From contig NZ_CP159289.1 of the NCBI RefSeq assembly GCF_040448675.1, forward strand, positions 868,001 to 932,000: 64,000 nt of DNA, given 5' to 3'. Origin of the DNA: Dyadobacter sp. 676. GTDB lineage: Bacteria; Bacteroidota; Bacteroidia; Cytophagales; Spirosomataceae. The position numbers were made by a program, and so were the translations under genes. The notes under the pieces are model-generated. The model saw only the letters and a list, made by a program, of their open reading frames with translations. It did not search any database and was not told the origin of the DNA. Below are positions 35,037 through 43,560 of the stretch, piece by piece. Within the stretch, counting starts at the first letter, position 1. Each line of letters begins with the position of its first letter.

Positions 35037-36692
35037 TTATAGAGAAACGCCGCGTTTCCATGGAATAAAGTCGTCTTGTCCCAATTGTTGCGCTTTGGTG
35101 AGCTCGCCGCTGGCTACCTTGATCACATATTCCAGCAATGCTTCGGCATTCTGCTCGATGGTTTGCGTGCCGTCCACAACGGGGCCGCAATCGAAATCGA
35201 TTACGTCGGGCATGCGTTGGGCAAGAGCCGAGTTGGTCGCAACTTTCGCTACCGGACAGATCGGGTTACCCGTAGGAGTGCCGAGGCCGGTGGTGAAAAG
35301 GATGATATTGGCACCCGCAGCGGTTTGGCCGGTGGTGGCTTCCACGTCGTTGCCCGGTGTGCATACGAGGTGCAAACCCGATTCAGTCGCACGTTCGGTA
35401 TAGTTCAAAACGTCGGAAACATAGGCATTTCCCCCTTTTTTCGCCGCTCCGGCGGATTTGATCGCGTCGGTAATCAGGCCGTCCTTGATATTGCCCGGCG
35501 ACGGGTTGAATGCGAATGCCGATCCTACGGCTTCGGCTTTGCCGGCGTAGTCGCGCATGAGTTTTTCGAATTTCGCGGCCTTTTCTTCGGTCACACAGCG
35601 GTTGAGCAGCTCCTGCTCCACCCCGTTCAGTTCCGGGAATTCGGCGAGAAGCGTTTGGCCGCCCAGGCCTACAACGAGGTCGGAAAGGTGTCCGAGAACC
35701 GGGTTCGCCGAAATCCCCGAAAAACCATCGGAACCGCCGCATTTGAGGCCCACCGACAGCTTCGACAGAGGTGCCTCCGAGCGTTCGAATTCGTTGATTT
35801 TGGTCAGCCCCATGAAAGTTTCCTTGATCGCGCCCGACATCAGCGAGTATTCGGTGCCTTTCTGATGCTCGAATGCAAAGAATGGCTTGTTGAAATGCGG
35901 ATCGCGCTTGCGGATTTCGTCTTCCAGCGTTTTCAGCTCCGAATTCTGACAACCCAGACTGAGCACCGTGATACCGGCCACATTCGGATGCACCGCATAC
36001 GCCGCAAACAACGAACATAAAGTATTGGCATCCAGGCGCGTGCCACCGCAGCCGCCCTCGTGCGTGAGAAATTTAACACCATCCACATTTTTGAACGGTC
36101 GTTCCGGTTTCTTCTTCGCCTGTACAGGCGCGTCCACGAAAGTTTCAAGATTTCTGATCGTACGCAGATCGCCCTGTTGGTACAAATGCAGGAATTCCCG
36201 CACCTGGTCGCGGTAAATATCGGTTTGCGCATAACCGAGCTCGCGCTCGAATGCGTCCTTCATAATCAGCACATTGCGGTTCTCGCAGAATACGAGCGGC
36301 ACCACGAGCCAGTAGTTATACGTCCCTACGCGGCCGTCTTCACGGTGGTAGCCCCTGAATGTGCGGTTCTGCCACTTCGTAACGTCGGGCTGCACGTAAG
36401 TATAGGGTTGGCGGTTCGCTGTGCTGTAATCGTGGGCGTCGTGTTTCAGGTTAAATGTGGTGATCGGCTCGCCTTTTTTGATCGGCTGGGTGGCCCGCCC
36501 GACGAGCACGCCGTACATAATGATGGCGCCGCCGGTATCGATATCCTCCGTAACGAATTTGTGCTTGGCCGAAACGCCGTATTGAAGATGATAATGATTT
36601 CCTTCGTATGTCACGTCCGCGCCGGCGGGCTGGTCGCGCAAGGCCACTATAACATTATCGGAAGGGTGAACTTTCAGAAATTGGGACGCCAT
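35037..36692 (-). CDS. Altronate dehydratase (UxaA) family protein, possible L-fuconate dehydratase
   Basis: A 551-residue sugar-acid dehydratase. The ATG at 36692 (MASQFLKVHPSDNVIVAL) begins the N-terminal SAF-like domain. The UxaA core follows with THEGGCGGTR, LSLGCQNSE and GLKCGGSDGFSG, whose cysteines fit the Fe2+ site, and the late VCTPGNDVEATTG. Family members dehydrate altronate or galactarate. In this cluster L-fuconate is a likely substrate, replacing the enolase-superfamily dehydratase known from Xanthomonas. It diverges from an AraC regulator. Confidence 0.88.
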   Translation of the reverse strand: MASQFLKVHPSDNVIVALRDQPAGADVTYEGNHYHLQYGVSAKHKFVTEDIDTGGAIIMYGVLVGRATQPIKKGEPITTFNLKHDAHDYSTANRQPYTYVQPDVTKWQNRTFRGYHREDGRVGTYNYWLVVPLVFCENRNVLIMKDAFERELGYAQTDIYRDQVREFLHLYQQGDLRTIRNLETFVDAPVQAKKKPERPFKNVDGVKFLTHEGGCGGTRLDANTLCSLFAAYAVHPNVAGITVLSLGCQNSELKTLEDEIRKRDPHFNKPFFAFEHQKGTEYSLMSGAIKETFMGLTKINEFERSEAPLSKLSVGLKCGGSDGFSGISANPVLGHLSDLVVGLGGQTLLAEFPELNGVEQELLNRCVTEEKAAKFEKLMRDYAGKAEAVGSAFAFNPSPGNIKDGLITDAIKSAGAAKKGGNAYVSDVLNYTERATESGLHLVCTPGNDVEATTGQTAAGANIILFTTGLGTPTGNPICPVAKVATNSALAQRMPDVIDFDCGPVVDGTQTIEQNAEALLEYVIKVASGELTKAQQLGQDDFIPWKRGVSL

Positions 36693-36866
36693 ATTAATGT
36701 TCTGGTGAATGGTAATCTGGTATATCCTACTGGTTTTCAATCCGCCAAATAGAATATATCAGCAAAACAACAGAATTATTTGAATACAATGAACTCAGAC
36801 ATTAGCAAATTTTTCAACTATATTGGCATATATTTCTCTTTTACGGTTTTAATCATGTAATTATTT

Positions 36867-37775
36867 GTGAAACCGCAGCTACTCAAAGTCCCGAAAGGCT
36901 TACAAAAGTCTTTCAGCATCCGCCGCGATGTGGTACTCTATTTTTACAACCGCTGGCATTACCATCCTGAGTTAGAGCTTATTCACATCGAGCAGGGCTC
37001 CGGCACGCAGTTCGTGGGCGACAATATCCGCAGCTTCCGGAGCGGCGATCTCCTGCTGATAGGCCCTAACCTACCGCATTACTGGCGTTGCGACGAAAAG
37101 TACTTCCAACGCGGCAGCCAGCTTTATGCACAGGCTACTGTGGTCCATTTTTCGGAGGATATTTTTGGCAAAAACTTCCTGGTATTGCCCGAAAACAAGT
37201 CGATCCACGATTTGCTGCTGAAAGCCCGGCTCGGGTTGAAGATACTCGGAGAAGGCACCGATAAAGTAAAAACGCTCCTGCACGAACTGCTCAACCAGAC
37301 CAACGGCAATTCCATCATCGCATTACTGCAAATCCTCGAAACGCTGGCCCATTGCGGGGAAATCAATGTACTGTCGAACACGCAGTACCAGAACGAGTAC
37401 GACCAGTACGACACCGACCGGATCAACCACATTTACCAATACTCGATCTCCAACTTCCAGAAAAAGATCTCGATCGGGGAAATCGCGGAAGTAGCCAATA
37501 TCAGTCCGCATTCGTTTTGCCGGTATTTCAAAAGCCGCAGCCGCAAAACCTACTCGCAATTTTTACTGGAACTCCGCATCGGCCACGCCTGCAAGCTGCT
37601 TTCCGAAAGCCGCATTCCGGTCGCACAGGTGTGCTTCGAAAGCGGTTTCAACAATTTTGCCAACTTCAACAAGTACTTCAAGCTCCACACGGGCAAAAGC
37701 CCGATGCAGTACCAGAAGGAGTTCCGAAAAATCCCTATTTCAGGACATTTGCCCGCATTTAACACCGCCATATGA
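36867..37775 (+). CDS. AraC-family transcriptional regulator
   Basis: A 302-residue regulator with an N-terminal cupin-like sensing domain (NRWHYHPELELIHIEQGSGTQF, with two histidines) and a C-terminal double helix-turn-helix (about 195-290: ISIGEIAEVANISPHSFCRYFKSR, VAQVCFESGFNNFANFNKYFK). The start is a GTG, since an in-frame stop lies 9 bp upstream and the MKPQLLKVP opening suits this subfamily. It is divergent from the dehydratase gene by 174 bp, so it is a good candidate regulator of the fucose genes. Its last codons overlap the adenine deaminase start (ATGA). Confidence 0.92.
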   Translation: MKPQLLKVPKGLQKSFSIRRDVVLYFYNRWHYHPELELIHIEQGSGTQFVGDNIRSFRSGDLLLIGPNLPHYWRCDEKYFQRGSQLYAQATVVHFSEDIFGKNFLVLPENKSIHDLLLKARLGLKILGEGTDKVKTLLHELLNQTNGNSIIALLQILETLAHCGEINVLSNTQYQNEYDQYDTDRINHIYQYSISNFQKKISIGEIAEVANISPHSFCRYFKSRSRKTYSQFLLELRIGHACKLLSESRIPVAQVCFESGFNNFANFNKYFKLHTGKSPMQYQKEFRKIPISGHLPAFNTAI

Positions 37776-39400
37776 AAGCCAACCTGATCAACATCTTCGA
37801 AAAGACCATTCGCGAAACCGAAATCCATGTCGCCGGCAAGCACATTTCAAAAATCCAAATTATAGGTCCGGAGAACCCGGCATTACCTTACATATTGCCC
37901 GGCTTCACCGACGCCCACGTGCATGTGGAAAGCTCCATGCTCACGCCCGCGCAGTTCGCACGCCTGGCGGTCGTACATGGGACGATCGCGACGGTATCCG
38001 ACCCGCACGAAATCGCGAACGTGCTGGGCGTGGAAGGCGTGCATTTCATGATTGCGGATGGTAAACGCGTTCCATTCAAATTCTGCTTCGGAGCACCGTC
38101 GTGCGTGCCCGCGACCGTTTTTGAAACCACCGGCGCTATCGTAGACGCCGAGCAAGTCGGCGAACTGCTGGCCAGCGACGATATCGGCTATCTGGCGGAG
38201 GTAATGAATGTCCCGGGGGTTTTGAACGAAGACCCGGATATGATGGCAAAAATCCATTGGGCAAGGCATTACAACAAGGCGATAGACGGCCACGCGCCGG
38301 GTCTGCGTGGCGAGGAAGCCAGGCAATATGCCGGCTACGGCATTACTACCGACCATGAATGCTTTACGTACGAGGAAGCCCGCGAGAAGATTGGTTATGG
38401 CGTAAAAATCCTGATTCGCGAAGGCAGCGCAGCCCGGAACTTCAACGCACTGATCCCTCTGATCGACGAGTTTCCCGACCACATTATGTTCTGCTCCGAC
38501 GACAAACACCCCGATAATCTCGTGGAGGGGCATATTAATCTGTTGGTAAAGCGTGCTCTGGCATTAGGTTACGACTTTTGGAATGTGCTGCAAGCGGCTT
38601 GCATTAACCCGGTAATGCATTACAGTTTGAATGTGGGCCTGCTCCGCGAAGGTGACGCGGCTGATTTTATATTAGTTGATAATTTGAATGCATTCAACAT
38701 CCTGGAAACCTGGATCGACGGTGCTTTGGTCGCCAAAAATGGCCAGTCACTGATCCCCGACCTGCGTAGCGAACATCCCAACCATTTCGAATGCACGCTC
38801 AAATCTGCTTCCGATTTTATTTTTTCTGCAAAAAATCCCGAAACCCGCATCAGGGTAATCGAGGCGCTGGACGGTCAATTGGTTACAAATGAGTGTATAA
38901 CGGAGGCGAAAATTGTGGAAGGCTCAATAGTACCCGACCCCGAAAAAGACGTATTGAAAGTGACCGTCGTGAACCGCTATTCGCCGGCCCGGCCCGCCGT
39001 CGCATTTATCCGCAATTTTGGACTGAAACGGGGCGCGCTGGCGTCGTCGGTCGCGCACGATTCACATAATATTATATGTATAGGATGCGATGACGAGAGT
39101 ATTGCCCGGGCGGTGAACCTGGTGATCGGTGCGCGGGGTGGCTTGTCGGCAGTGGGCGCCGGTATGGAGCACGTGATCGGCCTCCCGATTGCCGGGTTAA
39201 TGACCGATCGGGACGGTTACGAAGTAGCCGAAAGCTATACCAAGGTCGATCGTTTTGTGAAGGAAGCACTCGGATCGACACTCAAATCGCCGTTTATGTC
39301 CTTGTCGTTCATGGCGTTACTGGTGATTCCCTCATTGAAACTGAGCGATAAGGGCCTTTTCGACGGGGAAAACTTCAAGTTTACCGCGGCAAGTTTATAG
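37772..39400 (+). CDS. ade: Adenine deaminase
   Basis: Converts adenine to hypoxanthine and ammonia in purine salvage. The 542-residue protein belongs to the amidohydrolase-type Ade family: metal-ligand HVHVESSML near the N-terminus, the DHECFTYEEA segment, CSDDKHPDNL, and the C-terminal Ade domain (RNFGLKRGALASSVAHDSHNIICIG). The ATG overlaps the AraC-gene stop by four bases, so both are on one transcript and probably translationally coupled. Confidence 0.94.
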   Translation: MKANLINIFEKTIRETEIHVAGKHISKIQIIGPENPALPYILPGFTDAHVHVESSMLTPAQFARLAVVHGTIATVSDPHEIANVLGVEGVHFMIADGKRVPFKFCFGAPSCVPATVFETTGAIVDAEQVGELLASDDIGYLAEVMNVPGVLNEDPDMMAKIHWARHYNKAIDGHAPGLRGEEARQYAGYGITTDHECFTYEEAREKIGYGVKILIREGSAARNFNALIPLIDEFPDHIMFCSDDKHPDNLVEGHINLLVKRALALGYDFWNVLQAACINPVMHYSLNVGLLREGDAADFILVDNLNAFNILETWIDGALVAKNGQSLIPDLRSEHPNHFECTLKSASDFIFSAKNPETRIRVIEALDGQLVTNECITEAKIVEGSIVPDPEKDVLKVTVVNRYSPARPAVAFIRNFGLKRGALASSVAHDSHNIICIGCDDESIARAVNLVIGARGGLSAVGAGMEHVIGLPIAGLMTDRDGYEVAESYTKVDRFVKEALGSTLKSPFMSLSFMALLVIPSLKLSDKGLFDGENFKFTAASL

Positions 39401-39559
39401 AAGGCAGTGATTTTCAGGAAATAGTATCATTAACCTTTGAAGTATAATTTTATGATGAAAATATTTTTAAATTATGTTTTTTTATAAATATATTTACAAG
39501 TGTAATAATGACATTATTCACAATCATTCCTAACCCCAATTCCAAATCCTGTCCAAACA

Positions 39560-40141
39560 ATGGCTCACCTACGCTACAAGCAAGAAGAAGAACTCTGTTT
39601 TTGGGATCAGTTCAGAAAAGGCGATGAAAATGCCTACGCGTGCCTCTACCGCTCTTACGTTCACATTCTTTACCAGTACTGTTCGCAATTCACGATCGAC
39701 AAGCCTTTGATTAAGGATTGTATCCACGATTTGTTTGTAGAATTATGGAGAAACCGCATGACTCTCGGCGACACCACTTCGGTCCGCTTTTACCTGATGG
39801 CCTCCATCAAACGCAAATTGGTCCGCCACTTGAATGCACAACAAAAGCATACCAGCAACGAAGATATCCCGGTTGAATACTGGCATATCAACACCCCTTC
39901 GCATGAGAACCAGCTGATATCGGAAGAAGAGTTCGAATCCACCAATCAGCACCTGAATGTAGCCATCAACGGCCTGCCCCGCCGCCAGCGCGAGGCAATC
40001 TTCCTCAAATTTTACATGAACCTCAACAACCACGAGATCGCGGATTTGATGAAAATCAATATACAATCGGTGTATAACCTGGTTTTCGGTGCGTTGGGTA
40101 ACCTGAAAAAGCAGATGACGCTCGACAGGCTGACTTTTTGA
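39560..40141 (+). CDS. ECF-type RNA polymerase sigma factor
   Basis: A 193-residue sigma-70 family factor with region 2 (about 15-85: FWDQFRKGDENAYACLYRSY) and region 4 (about 130-185: LPRRQREAIFLKFYMNLNNHEIADLM). No anti-sigma (FecR) or SusC gene follows, so it is an orphan by position. The upstream spacer of 159 bp is very AT-rich. A terminator follows directly. Confidence 0.92.
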   Translation: MAHLRYKQEEELCFWDQFRKGDENAYACLYRSYVHILYQYCSQFTIDKPLIKDCIHDLFVELWRNRMTLGDTTSVRFYLMASIKRKLVRHLNAQQKHTSNEDIPVEYWHINTPSHENQLISEEEFESTNQHLNVAINGLPRRQREAIFLKFYMNLNNHEIADLMKINIQSVYNLVFGALGNLKKQMTLDRLTF

Positions 40142-40177
40142 TAGCGGCCTGTTTAAACGTTTAAATACATTCCACGA

Positions 40178-40208
40178 AAGCGCGGCGAACTATGCCGCGC
40201 TTTTTTTG
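40178..40208 (+). terminator. Terminator after the ECF sigma gene
   Basis: AAGCGCGGC (40178-40186) pairs with GCCGCGCTT (40194-40202), followed by a T tract. A perfect 14-bp palindrome TTTAAACGTTTAAA lies just before it at 40152-40165. Confidence 0.85.
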
Positions 40209-40254
40209 TGTTAAATTTACCTTACATTAACAAGCTAATTCCGACACTTCACCC

Positions 40255-41526
40255 ATGACCATGATTACCACGCCCCTGGCCGAACGTCTCCGCCCGCGTA
40301 CGCTCGACGATTTTGTGGGGCAGGAAAAGTTGCTCGGCCCGAAAGGACCTTTACGGCGGGCCATTATGCAAAATGCCATTCCATCGATGATTTTCTGGGG
40401 CCCGCCGGGCGTCGGTAAGACGACGCTCGCGCTGCTCATCTCGGAAGCCACCAAGCGGCAATTCTATAATCTCAGCGCAATTAGTTCAGGGGTGAAGGAA
40501 TTGCGCGAAGTGCTCGCGCGGCCTTCGGGGCTGTTCCCGCCCATTCTGTTTATAGACGAGATTCACCGCTACAACAAAAGCCAGCAGGACGCATTGCTCG
40601 GAGCGGTGGAAAAGGGACAGGTGACGCTCATCGGAGCGACCACTGAAAACCCCTCTTTCGAGATCAATTCGGCATTATTGTCGCGCTGCCAGGTTTATAT
40701 CCTGGAGGCATTCGGCGAAAAGGAACTGAAAGCGCTCATCGCACGCGCGCTTGAAAAAGATCCCTGGCTGAAAGGGAAAAATATCAAGTTCGCGTCCTAC
40801 GATGCCCTGATGCGCCTCTCCGGCGGGGACGGACGGAAGCTGCTCAATCTGCTCGAACTCGTGGTTTTGGGTAAGGGCGAGGCCAAAAAGATCGAAATTA
40901 CCGACGAATGGGTAACCGAAGTGGCACAACAAAACATAGCCCGGTACGACAAGTCGGGCGAGCAGCATTATGACATTATTTCGGCATTTATCAAATCGCT
41001 CCGCGGCAGCGATCCCAACGGGGCTGTTTACTGGATGGCACGGATGATCGTAGCCGGTGAAGATCCGTCGTTCATCGCCCGGCGAATGCTGATCATGGCA
41101 TCGGAGGACATCGGCAATGCGAACCCGACAGCGATGATCATGGCCAACGCGTGCATGCAGGCCGTGAATGTGATCGGCTATCCCGAATGCCGTATCATAC
41201 TATCCCAAACGGCCATTTACCTCGCCACATCGCCCAAAAGCAACGCAAGCTATATGGCTATCGGGGCCGCTATCGAGGCCGCCACCCGTACCGCTCACCT
41301 GCCTGTACCCTTGCACTTGCGCAATGCGCCCACCAAACTGATGAAACAGATCGGCTATGGCAAGGATTACAAATATGCGCACGACTTCGAGGGAAATTTC
41401 GCAAAACAGGATTTTCTGCCGGAAGAATTAAAAGGTACCAAATTCTTCGAGCCGGGGAGAAATGCGCGCGAAGAAGAAATCAGGAAAAAGCTGCAAAACT
41501 GGTGGAGCGACTGGTACGGCTACTGA
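40255..41526 (+). CDS. rarA: Replication-associated recombination protein A (AAA+ ATPase)
   Basis: RarA/MgsA is a clamp-loader-like ATPase acting at stalled replication forks. The 423-residue protein has Walker A GPPGVGKTT (49-57), Walker B LFIDEIHR with Asp101-Glu102, the sensor segment LIGATTENPSFEINSALLSRC, and the C-terminal tetramerisation domain with SFIARRMLIMASEDIGNANP. Two ATG codons (40255, 40261) are possible starts. Confidence 0.95.
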   Translation: MTMITTPLAERLRPRTLDDFVGQEKLLGPKGPLRRAIMQNAIPSMIFWGPPGVGKTTLALLISEATKRQFYNLSAISSGVKELREVLARPSGLFPPILFIDEIHRYNKSQQDALLGAVEKGQVTLIGATTENPSFEINSALLSRCQVYILEAFGEKELKALIARALEKDPWLKGKNIKFASYDALMRLSGGDGRKLLNLLELVVLGKGEAKKIEITDEWVTEVAQQNIARYDKSGEQHYDIISAFIKSLRGSDPNGAVYWMARMIVAGEDPSFIARRMLIMASEDIGNANPTAMIMANACMQAVNVIGYPECRIILSQTAIYLATSPKSNASYMAIGAAIEAATRTAHLPVPLHLRNAPTKLMKQIGYGKDYKYAHDFEGNFAKQDFLPEELKGTKFFEPGRNAREEEIRKKLQNWWSDWYGY

Positions 41527-41747
41527 CCCCCGTCGCCTTTTCTCTTTTCTTCAAACTTTTCGAAGGACAAATCGGGCACTTCCGGTTTTGCAGCCGGAGT
41601 CGCTTTTTTCCATTCCTGTTCCAGCCTGTCAGCAAGCCTTCGCAGGTTTTCTTCGGTTTCCATCCGCTTCACATAATCGGAAAGCGGCTCCTCCTCTGAC
41701 TGGCTATCCCGTTCGGGATCTGTCGGGTCCGTGTGTAATTGTTCCAT
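41520..41747 (-). CDS. Small acidic hypothetical protein
   Basis: A 75-residue, strongly charged, probably helical protein starting MEQLHTDPTDPERDSQSEEE, with a central EENLRRLADRLEQEWKKA helix. The ATG at 41747 is the first good start. It overlaps the 3' end of rarA by 7 bp in the convergent direction. No function is recognised. Confidence 0.55.
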   Translation of the reverse strand: MEQLHTDPTDPERDSQSEEEPLSDYVKRMETEENLRRLADRLEQEWKKATPAAKPEVPDLSFEKFEEKRKGDGGQ

Positions 41748-41885
41748 AAGTTGAGTCGTGAGTGGGTCTCGGATGCCTGTATGACCGAGGCCTGACAGGC
41801 AATGCGGTTGTAAAGGAGCAAACTTTCCCGAACATTGCAAGCAAAGCCCGCATAAAATGTATCGAATACCACTAAATTGCTAAAA

Positions 41886-42449
41886 ATGTCGAACCAGCCT
41901 CATATGATCCCTCAAAGTATTTCCCTTGTCGAAAGACAACTGCTGATCAACCAATGCAGAATCCTGTCGGTTATCGCCGACGAAAAAGAACGAGACCTCT
42001 GTGAAAAACGGATTGAAATCCTGGAAAAAGGCTACACCGGTCTCTACCCCAAGGTATTCAGCAACCTCTATGAAGAAGTGCCCATGAGCGTTTACAGCGA
42101 GATTTCCGATATTATGAAAATGTATAGCCGCATCAACGAGTCCATAAGGTTGCTGCCCGACGCGGACAGGGAGTTACTCGACCTCGCATCTCTGGAATTT
42201 GAAGGATTCGATCAGGATAATGGGATGCACTATTATATGATGTCGTATCTGGTGGACCGGATGGACGAACATGCGGAATATAAGGGACGCGAATTAAAGT
42301 CCCACAAAAACAATTCGCTTATCAAATACAACCGCATGCTTTCCGTGTATTTTGAGTACGAAAAGGCTAAAAAGCTGCAATATTCTTCTCCGGATTTGCA
42401 AAAATTTATCGACGAAGTCAAATCGTTAGCCGCTGACAATCAGCAGTAA
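41886..42449 (+). CDS. YfbU-like family protein
   Basis: A 187-residue protein starting at the ATG at 41886 (MSNQPHMIPQSISLVERQLL). Its pattern matches the YfbU family: an N-terminal LINQCRILSVIADEKERDLCEKRIEILEKGY, DIMKMYSRINESI, LEFEGFDQDNGMHYYMM, and a C-terminal KYNRMLSVYFEYEKAKKLQYS. The biochemical role of YfbU is not established. The gene stands alone between a small acidic gene on the other strand and a possible small RNA. Confidence 0.72.
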   Translation: MSNQPHMIPQSISLVERQLLINQCRILSVIADEKERDLCEKRIEILEKGYTGLYPKVFSNLYEEVPMSVYSEISDIMKMYSRINESIRLLPDADRELLDLASLEFEGFDQDNGMHYYMMSYLVDRMDEHAEYKGRELKSHKNNSLIKYNRMLSVYFEYEKAKKLQYSSPDLQKFIDEVKSLAADNQQ

Positions 42450-42521
42450 TTCGGCAGCTATCACCGGATAGTAAATTCCCGCTACCCAGCAGCTACAAAA
42501 AATATTATTTCCTAAACAAAA

Positions 42522-42596
42522 ATGAATGTTTTGAATAAAGAAATCATTAAGTTTGTAGCGAGAACCCCTAAAAGGGTTTTCAATAACGTTGAGTAA
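42522..42596 (+). CDS. Possible 24-residue microprotein (low confidence)
   Basis: An ATG at 42522 opens a 24-codon frame (MNVLNKEIIKFVARTPKRVF plus four residues), basic and amphipathic, ending TAA at 42594-42596 six bases before a strong terminator. An A-rich stretch precedes the ATG. The same stretch may instead be a non-coding RNA. Confidence 0.25.
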   Translation: MNVLNKEIIKFVARTPKRVFNNVE

Positions 42597-42637
42597 AATC
42601 AAACATCCCGGTTACCTTGTAACTGGGATGTTTTTTT
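42548..42637 (+). ncRNA. Candidate small RNA A
   Basis: TAAGTTTG (42548-42555) matches the TAnnTTTG -7 box. A short hairpin (GAACCC, GGGTTTTC), the 13-nt motif AACGTTGAGTAAA (42585-42597) and an intrinsic terminator follow. The motif recurs at 48222-48234 on the minus strand in the same position relative to a terminator. The start is uncertain. Confidence 0.35.
42602..42637 (+). terminator. Intrinsic terminator in the YfbU-downstream spacer
   Basis: AACATCCCGGTTAC (42602-42615) pairs with GTAACTGGGATGTT across a short loop and is followed by seven T. Confidence 0.88.
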
Positions 42638-42649
42638 ATACCAACTGCG

Positions 42650-42844
42650 TTAGCGTAGCTGCACTTTGCGAAGCCTGTCAGCGTTTCGTTTGAGAAACAA
42701 ACGATCGCTCACGGAATAGCGGCGGTAAGAATGGTCCTTTTTCAGCTGGATAACAAGCCAGAACCCACCGATTGCCGCACCGACGAGCGCAATCATTACG
42801 AGGATCGGTGCGATATTGTAGAGATTTTGAAGTAACTGTGCCAT
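42650..42844 (-). CDS. Small single-span membrane protein
   Basis: A 64-residue protein with one transmembrane helix (about 12-33: IAPILVMIALVGAAIGGFWLVIQL) and a basic C-terminal tail (RRYSVSDRLFLKRNADRLRK). It has an ATG start and lies 69 bp downstream of another membrane-anchored hypothetical gene on the same strand. Function unknown. Confidence 0.6.
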   Translation of the reverse strand: MAQLLQNLYNIAPILVMIALVGAAIGGFWLVIQLKKDHSYRRYSVSDRLFLKRNADRLRKVQLR

Positions 42845-42913
42845 GATATCCGTGTTAGTCAGGTTTGATTAATCCAACCAAATAATCATACCAGCAGCTT
42901 TCCTTCCCCTTCC

Positions 42914-43402
42914 CTACATTCTCACACTCAACACTTTTACATCACAGCCCACCACGGAGTTATTGACATACCCGACGCTCAATCCGGAAATTTTCGTTGA
43001 TTTTCCCGCCGGCAGCGATGTTTTGATCGTAACGATCTTGGAAGCCACCACGGCCTGCACATCATTGAGGTATTTGAATTCTACTTCCGTGGTCTTAACC
43101 GGGTTGGCCGAAGTATTCTCGATCACCATATTGTGGACCGCTATCCCACCTACGGGATGCCATTCATTTTTTACGACATGGATTTTCGCCGCCAGTTCAT
43201 CCGCCGGCCGCCCCGGTAAAGAGTCGGCCGTCGTCAGGACTTCGGTTTGCGACCTCAGGTCTTTCCGGGCATGCAGGAAATCGAGTTGCTTGTAGTAATA
43301 AAGAATGTAAATGAAGACACAAACCGGAACAATGGCAGCGGCCCATTTCAGTACCGGGATAAGGACCTTTTTAAACCTGCTCTTTTTACTTCTCCTTGGC
43401 AT
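42914..43402 (-). CDS. Membrane-anchored protein with a DUF2393-like sandwich
   Basis: A 162-residue protein: a basic cytoplasmic start (MPRRSKKSRFKK), one transmembrane helix (about 15-36), a linker, and a beta-rich domain (about 75-160) with VHNMVIENTSANPVKTTEVEFKY and SLPAGKSTKISGLSVG. This looks like the FxLYD/DUF2393-type extracytoplasmic sandwich, but I am not sure of the family. Role unknown. Confidence 0.7.
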   Translation of the reverse strand: MPRRSKKSRFKKVLIPVLKWAAAIVPVCVFIYILYYYKQLDFLHARKDLRSQTEVLTTADSLPGRPADELAAKIHVVKNEWHPVGGIAVHNMVIENTSANPVKTTEVEFKYLNDVQAVVASKIVTIKTSLPAGKSTKISGLSVGYVNNSVVGCDVKVLSVRM

Positions 43403-43502
43403 ATCAGATACGTTGGTAAAATCGGGGTACTTTCTGTTTCAAATATACCGTTCTGCCCATTTAAAAAAAGTAGTTGAGCGCCCTTTTTGAATAACACGTA
43501 CA

Positions 43503-43537
43503 TAAAAACAAACCGCTGACTTATGACCAGCGGTTTG
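43503..43537 (-). terminator. Terminator of the 661-residue T9SS cargo gene
   Basis: A perfect 10-bp stem (CAAACCGCTG at 43509-43518 and CAGCGGTTTG at 43528-43537). On the minus strand it is followed by a TTTTTATG tract. Confidence 0.75.
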
Positions 43538-43560
43538 CACGTGTATCGTGTGGGACAGGG

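Noticed and set aside
34444..35403. Long plus-strand open frame and several shorter frames over the 105-bp repeats
   Set aside because: The period is a multiple of three, so the repeat gives open frames in several phases. The peptides only repeat the hairpin sequence, and the ends overlap two real genes on the other strand.
40152..40165. TTTAAACGTTTAAA palindrome as an operator
   Set aside because: It lies in the 3' region of the sigma gene just before its terminator and ahead of an unrelated gene; there is no second copy.
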